DNA from: Flavobacterium psychrophilum
GTDB taxonomy: Bacteria > Bacteroidota > Bacteroidia > Flavobacteriales > Flavobacteriaceae
NCBI GenBank assembly: GCA_945879625.1
Contig: CAMCVA010000005.1
Location: 96,038 to 160,037 of the forward strand
DNA length: 64,000 bases
Reading direction: 5' to 3'
Within the stretch, counting starts at the first letter, position 1, and the number at the start of each line of letters is the position of its first letter. Of the stretch, positions 9,701 through 17,411 are shown one piece after another. A program made the translations under genes and the position numbers. Below the pieces are notes generated by a model, which saw only the letters and a list, made by a program, of their open reading frames with translations, made no database searches and was not told the DNA's origin.

Positions 9701-11397
9701 GTATAGCTTGCGCAAACCAAAACGTTTGGCAATACATCAACTGCTGGTAATGGGTTTACCGTAATGGTAAAACTACCGGTGATGAAACAGCCCATATCAG
9801 AAATGTTCTGAATGCGAATGTAAATTACTGTATTGTCTGTTGCGGTGTAGCCATTGGTTGGCAAGGAATTTGTTCCTGCATCAGCATAGGCTTGAGAAAT
9901 ATGATAGCTAATTACGTTTAAGCTTGCTGATTGGGCGCCCAAAATAGCAGCATTCTGTGCAGAGAATGAAAAGATGTTGTTGTTTTGGGTAATTGATCGA
10001 GCACACTTTACCATAGCTGGCGCTGCAACTACGAATGGCGCTGGTGCAGTGAGTAATTGAAAGGTTCTTACTGCGTAACAGTTGGTTTCAATGTTGTTTA
10101 CTCTTACATAAACAGTCACTCCAGGAACCGTGTTGTAATTTAATGGCAATGCATTGGTTTGCGCATCGGCATCGGCTTGAGTTGCATAATACGCCACAAC
10201 AGTTGAAGCATCAATAGCAGGATCCAATTGAGCGGCTACTTCTGCTGTATTTTTTGATAAATCATAAGTAAATGTAGTGGCATCCGATTCGCACAAGTAT
10301 AAATTTTTTGGCAATGGAAAACTAAATTCAGGGTAGTATTCTACAATTACCATATCTGTTTCAGGCAAGCAACCTGCCATTGGTTTGATGTAGGTAATGC
10401 TGTATTCGCCAGCTTGTGTAACGAGTAATGTTGGGCCTGAAGCACCAGCAATAGCTACTCCATCTTTTTTCCAAGAAAAAGTATACAAGGCAGGATCTAA
10501 GTGCGAATCCAAAAGAGTTGTAGTTCCAAAACACAATGCTGTTTGGCTAGAAGTAGTTTGGTTGGTTCCCAATACATCTTGTCCAATGCTGAAACTGTCT
10601 GATGCAATGAAGATGGCCGAATCTGATCCGAAATCGCCACGGTCAGCAATAACCAATTTAATGTGGTAGGGCGTGTTTGGGATTAATACAGCTGAAGCAT
10701 TCAATAATTTGGTTTGGCCATTAAAGTTGGTAGCCGATTGGGCTGCAGCCGATCCTCCGTTGTAGGTTCCAAAGTAGGCTGCATTTTGTGAGGGGCAAGA
10801 AGAGTTGTACAAGAAGTCACGAATCGTAACTACAGAAATAGGTAGGTTAGTTCCCGGAACAACTGCTAGGTTTACAGTTTCTCCGGTTAAGGTGTTTGTC
10901 AATAAAAATGCAAAGGCATCTGAAAATTGGCACTGAAAATTTCCGTATTCTTCTGAGGCAAAAAGGAAATCAAAACTAAAGTTTGGGGCAATAGGGGTGA
11001 AATCGAATTCTAAGGCAGTAGCATTGGTAGAATTCATTGGAATTCCTGCTTGAGCCAAGGTGTTTTCTAAAGAGGCATCTCCAGACCAGTTGGTTGTTCC
11101 GTCATTTAGCATCGCTGTGTTAGGTCCAGCAGCATGCGCAACATCACCAGTACTTAAGATTACTCCCGAATTCATTGGGAAGTTCGGATTGGTATTTTGA
11201 AAAAATCCAATTCCATTAGTTGAATTTGCCTGTGTTCCGGTTTTCCAAGTAATGTTACTGGCGGCCACACAAGGCGAGTTGATCAAAACTGCATTCACCA
11301 GTTGGGGAACTGTGTAGGTTGATGTGTTTACAGAAATGGCTTGACCAAATGAAAGTGAGGTAAGACTTAAAGCGAAAATGAGTAGTAGTTTTTTCAT
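6781..11397 (-). CDS. Giant modular surface protein, T9SS type-B (gliding motility-associated) C-terminus
   Basis: A 1538-residue exported protein. It has a signal peptide (MKKLLLIFALSLTSLSFGQ), then a choice-of-anchor-L-like domain at about 20-270 (FASEEYGNFQCQFSDAFAF is diagnostic), an Ig/PKD-like part, and nine related ~70-80-residue modules from about 550 to 1200. Each module starts C-x-x-YTLPALT, continues GNYYTGPNGTGT and ends TQTIYIFA, with a second cysteine near the end, which suggests one disulfide per module. The end (FFTPNGDGFNDTW, IFDRYGRLL, GWDG) is the CHU_C type-B sorting domain. Such proteins are secreted by T9SS and act as surface adhesins. The gene stands alone; 267 bp of AT-rich DNA separate it from argS. 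Confidence 0.92.
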   Translation of the reverse strand: MKKLLLIFALSLTSLSFGQAISVNTSTYTVPQLVNAVLINSPCVAASNITWKTGTQANSTNGIGFFQNTNPNFPMNSGVILSTGDVAHAAGPNTAMLNDGTTNWSGDASLENTLAQAGIPMNSTNATALEFDFTPIAPNFSFDFLFASEEYGNFQCQFSDAFAFLLTNTLTGETVNLAVVPGTNLPISVVTIRDFLYNSSCPSQNAAYFGTYNGGSAAAQSATNFNGQTKLLNASAVLIPNTPYHIKLVIADRGDFGSDSAIFIASDSFSIGQDVLGTNQTTSSQTALCFGTTTLLDSHLDPALYTFSWKKDGVAIAGASGPTLLVTQAGEYSITYIKPMAGCLPETDMVIVEYYPEFSFPLPKNLYLCESDATTFTYDLSKNTAEVAAQLDPAIDASTVVAYYATQADADAQTNALPLNYNTVPGVTVYVRVNNIETNCYAVRTFQLLTAPAPFVVAAPAMVKCARSITQNNNIFSFSAQNAAILGAQSASLNVISYHISQAYADAGTNSLPTNGYTATDNTVIYIRIQNISDMGCFITGSFTITVNPLPAVDVLPNVLVCASYTLPVLTNGSYFSDTTGSLTPLAVGSVITETQTIYIYNQPDGPEGCRAGSSFKVTVINPNTITPASGTFCGNYTLPTLSYGNYYTQTLGGGTRLNAGGVLTTSQTIHLFYQSLVAPFCQISTNFSVTIVPKPEVPTLPNVFDCISYTLPALTGGNYYTEVNGGGTQLAVGTVITQTQTIYIFATTGAPNNCVSQTLFKVFIGFTAPANVLQCNPYTLPALPIGSYYTGPNGTGTELPAGTVISTPRRVYIHIPSAGNAACIQNLSFSVIVSQPVIDQLEDVAVCESYTLPTLTSGAYYSGVAGTGTRYYAGDIITSNKTLYIFKRSSPTCYNQDSFTVTIAPKPLIDSRSDIDICNNYTLTPLTNGNYYTGSNGTGTQLAAGTVITQTQTIYIFATTTTAPFCTVENSFTITIFSITADAPANVTNCDSYTLPALTNGNYYTGPNGPHNPSNTQLQAGDVLTASATLYVYIESGARINCTDEHSFVVTVNPTPVVAPKADEKVCNAYILPALAVGNYFSQPNGTGTAYQAGDAITASQTVYMYAQTNSVPNCSDEKEFHVYVFNVDELPNVTTCETFVLPALTVGNFYTGPNGSGIRMYPGHTLSHTQTVYIYAQSPYLTSACYDQSSFVVTIIDTPVAYPVSTTQTTVCDADAINDGYTQFDLTTMNASILGSQIGEEFMVTYYASANDAAAGINAITSTDLHTVYVKVINNLTTTCYDIKAINITVNKAPESFATNGTVCYDSNTNTLLSAYTITSGLNPATHTFEWYNEAGDVVGTQGNYVVETPGEYTLVVKSTLTGCYSQPKVISVLPSMPAVISYEVSDAFDSNQVITVTAVGVGGDYEYQLDNGAFQDSNVFDNVSSGTHIITVRDKNGCGQTYSEALLVNYPKFFTPNGDGFNDTWNIIDLQAQSTALIHIFDRYGRLLKDITPSGTGWDGSFGGENLPSDDYWFTITYTEDGINKIFKAHFSLKR

Positions 11398-11640
11398 AAT
11401 AATTGGAGTGAATTATTTATGCTTATTATTTTTTTTGACCCTCAAATATTTGTTTAATTATCGTTAAAATGCAAAATAAATCGATTAAATGCATAAAATA
11501 GAAAAAAATATAAATAAAAATCTTACAATTAAATTAAATTTAGATTACAAACACAACCAAAACGAGCGGCCAATTTTTAGCATTTCAATCCCTTCAATTG
11601 GTTTGCACAAATTCCTTTTTAGATTTGCTGTTCGAATGGT

Positions 11641-11648
11641 TATATTTG
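11641..11648 (+). promoter_or_regulatory. -7 element TATATTTG before argS
   Basis: A perfect TAnnTTTG at 11641-11648, 16 bases before the argS ATG. No well-spaced TTTG is visible at -33 (the nearest is 13 bases away). The rest of the 11398-11664 gap is very AT-rich and shows no other feature I can support. Confidence 0.5.
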
Positions 11649-11664
11649 CCCAAAATTATTTCCT

Positions 11665-13440
11665 ATGACACTAGCCGAAAGTCTTTCAAATCCTATAGTA
11701 AAAGCGGTAAAAGACCTGTTCTCTATTTCGTTAGAAAAAGTAGAGTTTCAGGCCACGCGCAAAGAATTTGAAGGCGATATTACGGTAGTGTTATTCCCGT
11801 TACTCAAGCACATCAAAAGCAATCCAGCCGAGTTGGGTGCCAAAATTGGCGACTATTTAGTGCAGGAGTTTGATTTTGTTGATCGGTACAATGTGGTTTC
11901 TGGATTTTTAAATGTGGTGATTGCCGATTCCTATTATGTACAAGCATTTCAGTCGATGCAGGAAAACGAACAATTTGGACACGTAAAAACCACTGCCGAG
12001 ATCGAGGTAATTATGGTTGAATATTCATCGCCCAATACCAACAAGCCTTTGCATTTGGGACATGTTCGTAACAATCTATTGGGTTTTTCGGTGGCCGAAA
12101 TCTTGAAAGCTGCCGGAAAAAAAGTATACAAAACTCAAATCATCAACGACCGAGGTATTCACATTTGTAAATCAATGTTGGCTTGGCAAAAATTTGGTAA
12201 CGGAGAAACTCCATCGACCTCCGGCTTGAAAGGCGATAAATTGGTAGGTAAATATTATGTGGCATTTGATAAGGCCTATAAAGAAGAAATTTCTGATCTA
12301 ATGGCTACAGGAAAAACGGAAGACCAAGCCAAAAAAGAGGCACCGATTATCTTGGAAGCGCAACAAATGCTCTTGGATTGGGAGGCTGGAAACGAAAAAG
12401 TAGTTACACTTTGGAAAACCATGAATCAGTGGGTGTATAACGGTTTCAACGCCACCTATACGCGATTGGGCGTCAACTTTGATTTCTATTATTACGAAAG
12501 CAATACCTATTTGTTGGGCAAAGATGTGGTGCAAATGGGCTTGGCAAAAGGCGTGTTTGAACAAGATCCCGATGGTTCGGTTTGGATCGATTTAACCGCC
12601 GAAGGACTCGACAGAAAAATTGTGTTACGCTCCGACGGAACTGCTGTCTACATGACCCAAGATATTGGAACCGCCATTCAACGAGTCAAAGATCATCCCG
12701 ATGTAAACGGCATGGTGTATACGGTGGGTAATGAACAAGATTATCACTTTAAAGTATTGTTTTTAATCCTACAGAAGTTGGGCTTTGATTGGTCTAAGCA
12801 GTTGGTGCATTTGTCCTATGGCATGGTTGATTTGCCTTCGGGAAAAATGAAATCACGCGAAGGAACTGTGGTTGATGCCGATGATTTAATGGACGACATG
12901 ACCCTTACTGCCCAATCCCTTTCAGAAGAGTTGGGTAAATTGGATGGATTTTCAAGCCAAGAAAAGCAAGATTTATACGAAATCATTGGGTTGGGCGCCT
13001 TAAAATATTACATCCTAAAAGTTGATCCTAAAAAACGGATTTTGTTTAATCCCGAAGAATCGGTTGATTTTGCCGGAAATACTGGGCCATTTATTCAGTA
13101 CACCTTTGCCCGCATTCAATCCATTTTGCGCAAAGCTGATTTTGATCTTTCGTTTGTTTCCCTACACAAATTAGATCCCAAAGAAAAAGAACTCATCAAG
13201 CAGTTGGCTATGTATCCGGAAGTGATACAACAAGCGGCAGCCCAACATAGTCCAGCATTAATTGCCAATTACACCTATGATTTGGTTAAAGAATACAATT
13301 CGTTTTACCAAACGGTATCTATTTTAGGGGAAGCCAATCTAGAGACCAAAGTGTTTCGGGTATTGCTTTCGGCCAAAGTTGCTGCTGTAATTCAATCGGC
13401 ATTTTCCTTGCTCGGAATAGCGGTTCCCAACAGAATGTAA
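11665..13440 (+). CDS. argS: Arginyl-tRNA synthetase
   Basis: A 591-residue class I aminoacyl-tRNA synthetase charging tRNA-Arg. The HIGH motif appears as SPNTNKPLHLGHVRNNLLG, and the KMSKS region is GKMKSREGTVVDADDLM, the degenerate form usual in ArgRS. The N-terminal Add-1 domain (residues 1-105) and the C-terminal anticodon-binding DALR domain (IQYTFARIQSILRK onward, ending in PNRM) are both complete. Length fits the bacterial family. Single-gene unit. Confidence 0.98.
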   Translation: MTLAESLSNPIVKAVKDLFSISLEKVEFQATRKEFEGDITVVLFPLLKHIKSNPAELGAKIGDYLVQEFDFVDRYNVVSGFLNVVIADSYYVQAFQSMQENEQFGHVKTTAEIEVIMVEYSSPNTNKPLHLGHVRNNLLGFSVAEILKAAGKKVYKTQIINDRGIHICKSMLAWQKFGNGETPSTSGLKGDKLVGKYYVAFDKAYKEEISDLMATGKTEDQAKKEAPIILEAQQMLLDWEAGNEKVVTLWKTMNQWVYNGFNATYTRLGVNFDFYYYESNTYLLGKDVVQMGLAKGVFEQDPDGSVWIDLTAEGLDRKIVLRSDGTAVYMTQDIGTAIQRVKDHPDVNGMVYTVGNEQDYHFKVLFLILQKLGFDWSKQLVHLSYGMVDLPSGKMKSREGTVVDADDLMDDMTLTAQSLSEELGKLDGFSSQEKQDLYEIIGLGALKYYILKVDPKKRILFNPEESVDFAGNTGPFIQYTFARIQSILRKADFDLSFVSLHKLDPKEKELIKQLAMYPEVIQQAAAQHSPALIANYTYDLVKEYNSFYQTVSILGEANLETKVFRVLLSAKVAAVIQSAFSLLGIAVPNRM

Positions 13441-13451
13441 GTAGTGCGCGT

Positions 13452-13481
13452 TTTGATTTTTCAAAATTTACAATATCTTTA
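13452..13481 (+). promoter_or_regulatory. Promoter before duplicated-domain lipoprotein
   Basis: TTTG at 13452-13455, an 18-base spacer and TATCTTTA at 13474-13481 (7/8 to TAnnTTTG), 24 bases before the ATG at 13506. Confidence 0.5.
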
Positions 13482-13505
13482 CATTAAATTTACACCCCAA
13501 ATTGT

Positions 13506-14393
13506 ATGAAAAATTACCTAATTCTTGCAGCTATAACCCTGTTCTACAGTGTTTTTACTTCCTGTACTGCCGACAAAGCACAGCCCAAAGTAACTTCCGA
13601 ACTAAGCGATATTATTACTTCAGGTACGTGGAAAGTTACCCATTATTCCGATCATGGTGATATTGAAACTTCCCATTTTTACGACTACACATTTACCTTT
13701 ACTACCGATGGTCGAATTGTAGCCAACGATGGACAATCTCCTATAAATGGATTTTGGATTGTAACCACAAACAACGATAGTCCATTATATACTGCTCCAG
13801 CAACAGGAGACGATTCTCCCAATGATCCTCTAGATTTTAATATTGCATTTAGCAGTCCACTTGATTTTAATGATATTCAAGACGATTGGGATGTTGTTTC
13901 AAAATCAGAAAATGTAATTGTTTTAATTGACGAAAACCTAATTGATCCCACTCGAACGGATTACTTGACCTTTGAAAAAATTCGTCCTTTTGAACTGGGG
14001 TCGGTACTGCAAGACGGAACTTGGGAAGTGGCTCATTATTCAGACCGAGGCGATAATGAAACCATTAATTTTGCTGGCTATTTATTTACATTTAGTGCCG
14101 ATGGAACCGTATTGGCAAATCTAAATAATGTACCTGTCTCAGGTAATTGGTCTATAACGACTAACCACAATAGCCCATTGTATACTGCTCCTGCAACGGC
14201 AGACGATTCACCAACTGATCCTGTAGATTTTAATTTGATGTTTCCAATGCCACCAAACTCTTTACTATTCAATGACATCGAAGACGATTGGGATGTTGCA
14301 TTTGTATCAGATTCAACCATCATGCTTAAAGATGTGGTTGCCGCAAATCGGTTGTTGGACGATTACCTCGTACTCCGAAAAAAACAAAATTAA
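13506..14393 (+). CDS. Putative lipoprotein with two tandem copies of an unrecognised ~125-residue domain
   Basis: A 295-residue protein. The N-terminal signal has a plausible lipobox ending at Cys20 (FYSVFTSCTAD). Two repeats follow, about 33-160 and 165-290. Each has GTW(K/E)V(T/A)HYSD, then a (T/L)FTF(T/S)(T/A)DG(R/T) strand, then NxSPLYTAPAT, DDSP and finally NDI(Q/E)DDWDV. The layout resembles the small lipocalin-like lipoproteins of flavobacteria, but I do not recognise a named family. It is a single gene closed by a strong terminator. Probably exported and membrane-anchored; function unknown. Confidence 0.75.
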   Translation: MKNYLILAAITLFYSVFTSCTADKAQPKVTSELSDIITSGTWKVTHYSDHGDIETSHFYDYTFTFTTDGRIVANDGQSPINGFWIVTTNNDSPLYTAPATGDDSPNDPLDFNIAFSSPLDFNDIQDDWDVVSKSENVIVLIDENLIDPTRTDYLTFEKIRPFELGSVLQDGTWEVAHYSDRGDNETINFAGYLFTFSADGTVLANLNNVPVSGNWSITTNHNSPLYTAPATADDSPTDPVDFNLMFPMPPNSLLFNDIEDDWDVAFVSDSTIMLKDVVAANRLLDDYLVLRKKQN

Positions 14394-14410
14394 TTTCAAT
14401 ACAACGCACA

Positions 14411-14439
14411 AAAAAGCCAGTAGTATCTACTGGCTTTTT
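14411..14439. terminator. Bidirectional rho-independent terminator
   Basis: A perfect 13-bp inverted repeat AAAAAGCCAGTAG / CTACTGGCTTTTT with a three-base TAT loop. It serves both the lipoprotein gene (+) and the six-gene minus-strand operon that ends at yceI (14452). Confidence 0.92.
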
Positions 14440-14451
14440 GCTTTTAAGTCG

Positions 14452-14994
14452 TTATTTGCTTTGTAATTCGCCTGCAAAAATCACCTTAATGTTTTCGGCA
14501 AATTTTTCTTTCACCAACGAAGGGATTTCAATTTTATAATCTTGGGCATGCACGGTAAAAGTGCAATTGGCATTTACTTTTACACCTGCCAAAACCAAAG
14601 TCATTTTGGTTTTCACTTTTTTGGTTACGCCGTGTATGGTCAAATCACCTTCCACTTCATAGGTTCCTTTGCTGGCTAATTTAGCGGCATCAAAATTGGC
14701 TATTTGTCCACTAAATTTTGCATTGGGGAATTTGGAGGTTTCCATGTAGTTTTCGTTGTAATGCTCTTCCATCAAAGGCACTTTAAACTGAAACTCATTG
14801 ATTAGTGCGTTCACTGCAAATTTTCCGGTAGTGGCATCCAAAATAGCCGAAACCTTTTTGTTTTTGGCCGCTATTTCTACCATATTGGCTACCGAGGCAT
14901 CAAATTTTAATTCGGCAGTACGCGACAGGTATTTTTGTGACCAACCAAAATGGGTCAACACAAGACAGAGACACAGCAAAAATGAATTTTTCAT
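14452..14994 (-). CDS. YceI-family periplasmic protein
   Basis: A 180-residue protein with a signal peptide (MKNSFLLCLCLVLTHFGWSQ). It is a YceI-like lipocalin-fold domain: SRTAELKFDA, FKVPLMEEHYNENYMETSKFPNAKF split around a typical MxxxHxxENYM core, GTYEVEGDLTIHGVTKKV and a C-terminal IKVIFAGEL. YceI proteins bind polyisoprenoids or amphiphiles in the periplasm, and in E. coli yceI sits beside a cytochrome b561 gene. Here it is the last gene of a six-gene envelope operon, 6 bases after the cytochrome gene and in front of a strong terminator. Confidence 0.9.
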   Translation of the reverse strand: MKNSFLLCLCLVLTHFGWSQKYLSRTAELKFDASVANMVEIAAKNKKVSAILDATTGKFAVNALINEFQFKVPLMEEHYNENYMETSKFPNAKFSGQIANFDAAKLASKGTYEVEGDLTIHGVTKKVKTKMTLVLAGVKVNANCTFTVHAQDYKIEIPSLVKEKFAENIKVIFAGELQSK

Positions 14995-15000
14995 ACCCGT

Positions 15001-15357
15001 TTAATTTTCAAGATAGCCCTGAAATTTCCAGTCTTCAATAATTTTTATGGTTACTGACGGCATACGGCCAGATGTTGGCATAACGTCACCACAACTACCC
15101 TGTATTCTACAAATTAGGTTTTTATTCCCAGGAGCATCACAGGCGTTTTTAACTTCGTTGTAGGTTTCAAGATAGGGTTCTTGATTGTCAGTTGCATTGT
15201 GGCAGCTCACACAATTGTTTTGCATAATTCCTTTTACATTGGCATTGTAGGTTGGGTTGGCCACCTCTCCTACAAGCTCTGAATACGTTTTTGATTCACA
15301 CGAAAACATCAACATTCCAAGCAAAACAAAAATACTTAAGTGATATACTTTTTTCAT
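15001..15357 (-). CDS. Small c-type cytochrome, probable lipoprotein
   Basis: A 118-residue exported protein. The signal sequence ends near FSC at residue 20, a possible lipobox. A single heme-attachment site CVSCH is at 49-53, and the candidate sixth ligand is Met93 or Met99 in VMPTSGRMP, the usual place for a distal Met. Three further cysteines (73, 83, 89) may form a disulfide. It should be a one-electron carrier attached to a membrane facing the periplasm or cell surface. The gene is 2 bases from the beta-barrel gene upstream and 6 bases from yceI downstream, so it belongs to the same message. Confidence 0.87.
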   Translation of the reverse strand: MKKVYHLSIFVLLGMLMFSCESKTYSELVGEVANPTYNANVKGIMQNNCVSCHNATDNQEPYLETYNEVKNACDAPGNKNLICRIQGSCGDVMPTSGRMPSVTIKIIEDWKFQGYLEN

Positions 15358-15359
15358 AA

Positions 15360-16223
15360 TTAAAATACTCTATACATGTTAAATCCAAAATACAATCCTT
15401 TTGTGCGATCAGTCCAACTGCCTGATCCATTGGTGTAATACCCCACATCATTCATGGGTTGGCTGGTGGCAAACAACATCTGAAATACGTGCCCACCGGT
15501 TTCAATATCTAAGCCCAACGCCAAGGGATTGTCATAAGTGCTGTTTACAGGGTTTGTTCGTGCGGCATATTCTACATTCACACTCAAGCGCTTGCTTACT
15601 TTGCATCTTCCGCCCGTAGCAATCAAATATTCATTATTTCGCTCTCTTTCTGGGTCATATAAATTTTTATGCACGTAAATTCCATTGATTTCCAATGAGA
15701 TTCGTTCGTTTATTTTTCTAGACACTAAAAGTTGGGTTGTAAACGCCAATCGGTCCTTGAATTGAATGGATGGAAACTGTTCTTTTTTCAATTCAGTATT
15801 GATTTCCATGCTGTTATAAGCTACAATAGTTACTGGAAACCCATCCACCTCTTGATTGGCTAATTTTACTTTTGATGTGAGTTCATACAATTTATCATAT
15901 GTATGACGAGAAGCCGAGAGTGTCCACCACTTGGTTGCCCCATATACTCCACCAATTTTGGCATAGGCGTTATCCAAGCCAAAAAAATTATTTGTGCCTT
16001 CTTTGAGGTTGCCAAAACGGTGAGAAACTACAAAGTACCATTCGCCTTTTGCAGCTAGTTTAGTAGATTGCATGTTGCAAATTTGTAGCCCCTTGAATGC
16101 TGCTATTTCAATTTGCTTTTCTGCAGGTCCCGCCGATTTTTCTAATTCGTTAAGTAAATCGTCTTGGGCGTATACTTGTCCTAATGCAAATAGAGCAAAC
16201 AAGGAAATAGTGAGTTGTTTCAT
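15360..16223 (-). CDS. DUF5777-type outer-membrane beta-barrel protein
   Basis: A 287-residue protein with a signal peptide (MKQLTISLFALFALGQVYAQ). The body is alternating aromatic and polar strands with an early WYFVVSHRFGNLKEGTNNFFGLDNAYAKIG-type block (split here: FVVSHRFGNL, FFGLDNAYAKIG) and the C-terminal FGFNMYRVF ending in an aromatic residue, as in outer-membrane barrels. I recall this family as DUF5777, uncharacterised and mostly Bacteroidetes. Its place between a cytochrome and an OB-fold protein suggests it carries or docks the electron- or ligand-transfer parts at the outer membrane; that is inference. Confidence 0.8.
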   Translation of the reverse strand: MKQLTISLFALFALGQVYAQDDLLNELEKSAGPAEKQIEIAAFKGLQICNMQSTKLAAKGEWYFVVSHRFGNLKEGTNNFFGLDNAYAKIGGVYGATKWWTLSASRHTYDKLYELTSKVKLANQEVDGFPVTIVAYNSMEINTELKKEQFPSIQFKDRLAFTTQLLVSRKINERISLEINGIYVHKNLYDPERERNNEYLIATGGRCKVSKRLSVNVEYAARTNPVNSTYDNPLALGLDIETGGHVFQMLFATSQPMNDVGYYTNGSGSWTDRTKGLYFGFNMYRVF

Positions 16224-16229
16224 GGTGAA

Positions 16230-16628
16230 CTAATTATCGGTTTTTAATAGCGTGCATTGATCAAATTTAAATTCGCCAAACAACTCGTCATAGCCTACAA
16301 ATCGCCCTTTTATGGTGGTTTTTTTGTTGGCAACAACCGGTAGCGTAGCAGTTTGAAACGAGCAGATTACTTGGTCATCCAACTTTATTTCTGTTGGCGA
16401 AACAACTGTTGCGACACCTATTATAGTGATTGTTTTGCTGTTGTATTTGGCGTTGGCTTTCGGGGTATCGGCGTTAAATTCATTGACCAAATCGGAAGTG
16501 CTCAGGGTATAAACAGCTTCTTCGGTTGCTACATTTCTTTTGCCACCATAAAACACATAATTATAAACTACTACAGCGGCAACAACACCTAAAACCAGCA
16601 GGATCAGGCCACTTTTTTTAATTAACAT
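16230..16628 (-). CDS. Membrane-anchored OB-fold (tRNA_anti-like) protein
   Basis: A 132-residue protein. One N-terminal transmembrane segment (residues about 8-27) is followed by a basic GGKRN and then an OB-fold-like domain: LVNEFNADTPKANAKYNSKTI (split L-x-x-EF, A-x-AKY, K-T-I-T-I-I-G), VVSPTEIKLDD and TTIKGRFVGYDELFGEFKFDQC. This matches the bacterial tRNA_anti-like family that sits outside the cytoplasm and is not known to bind tRNA. Function unknown. It is 3 bases after the DOMON gene and 6 before the barrel gene. Confidence 0.75.
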   Translation of the reverse strand: MLIKKSGLILLVLGVVAAVVVYNYVFYGGKRNVATEEAVYTLSTSDLVNEFNADTPKANAKYNSKTITIIGVATVVSPTEIKLDDQVICSFQTATLPVVANKKTTIKGRFVGYDELFGEFKFDQCTLLKTDN

Positions 16629-16631
16629 GAG

Positions 16632-17399
16632 TTAGTTCAGTATAATTTTTTTCACCGTTTTGTCAGAATCAGCGTTCACTTCAAGGTAATATACCCCTTT
16701 TGTAAGGTCACTCAAATCGAGTGTGTTGCTGCTAAAATTATCGTCGGTGTAGTTCCAAGTTTTAATTAGCTTCGCTTGGTTGTCAAAAAGACGAATAGTT
16801 TCAATAGTAAAATTTGCTGAATTTTTCAAAGTAATTAGTCCATTAGTAGGATTAGGGCTCACGCTTAGTGAGTTGTCTAAGGTGTACGTTTCGGTACCCA
16901 AGGTGGTAAAAGTGAGTGTTACAATTCCTTTGGAGCTGTGTTTAACGCTCAAATCTAAGGCCGGTCCTACACTCCAAACGATATTCAAGGAACTGGCATT
17001 GAAATCAAACACATGATCGTTGGCATCACCCGTATTAAATGGTCGAGAAATAACCAAGGTTCTGGTAGTTCCAGCTACCGTATTGCTCTCTAGTGTTAAA
17101 TTGTTTTGCGCATCAGTAATGGGTTGCACGTGCGTGGTAGTAGAAAAGGAACGATCAAGCAATGTGGTGCTAAAGCTAATGACGTCTTTATTTCCCTGCA
17201 TAGATGAACAATCTAAACCGAGAGACATCCAACGCGTAGACGGACCAGTTAGGGTAATGGTTGCCAAGGATGTCGCTTGGTTTAAACTCATTTTAACGGT
17301 CATCGTTCCAATTGTAGTTACTGCAGTTTCTTTAATTTGTGCGCTGGCTGAAAGGCAAGAGGCCAAGGCAATGAGTAAAAAGGTGTAATTTTTTTTCAT
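16632..17399 (-). CDS. DOMON-domain protein with T9SS type-A sorting domain
   Basis: A 255-residue exported protein: signal peptide 1-20, a DOMON-like domain about 25-165 and a T9SS type-A tail about 178-255 (LSVSPNPTNGLITL, IRLFDNQAKL, KGVYYLEV, KKIILN). DOMON hallmarks are WMSLGLD, the DR after a strand (82-83), and SRPFNTGDANDHVFDF followed by IVWSVGPA. Met67 (CSSMQGN) and His154 (VKHSSKG) occupy the places where cytochrome DOMON domains such as that of cellobiose dehydrogenase hold heme b. So this is a candidate surface-exposed b-type cytochrome or sugar/heme binder. Part of the six-gene envelope operon. Confidence 0.8.
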   Translation of the reverse strand: MKKNYTFLLIALASCLSASAQIKETAVTTIGTMTVKMSLNQATSLATITLTGPSTRWMSLGLDCSSMQGNKDVISFSTTLLDRSFSTTTHVQPITDAQNNLTLESNTVAGTTRTLVISRPFNTGDANDHVFDFNASSLNIVWSVGPALDLSVKHSSKGIVTLTFTTLGTETYTLDNSLSVSPNPTNGLITLKNSANFTIETIRLFDNQAKLIKTWNYTDDNFSSNTLDLSDLTKGVYYLEVNADSDKTVKKIILN

Positions 17400-17411
17400 A
17401 AAGTTGGTTGT

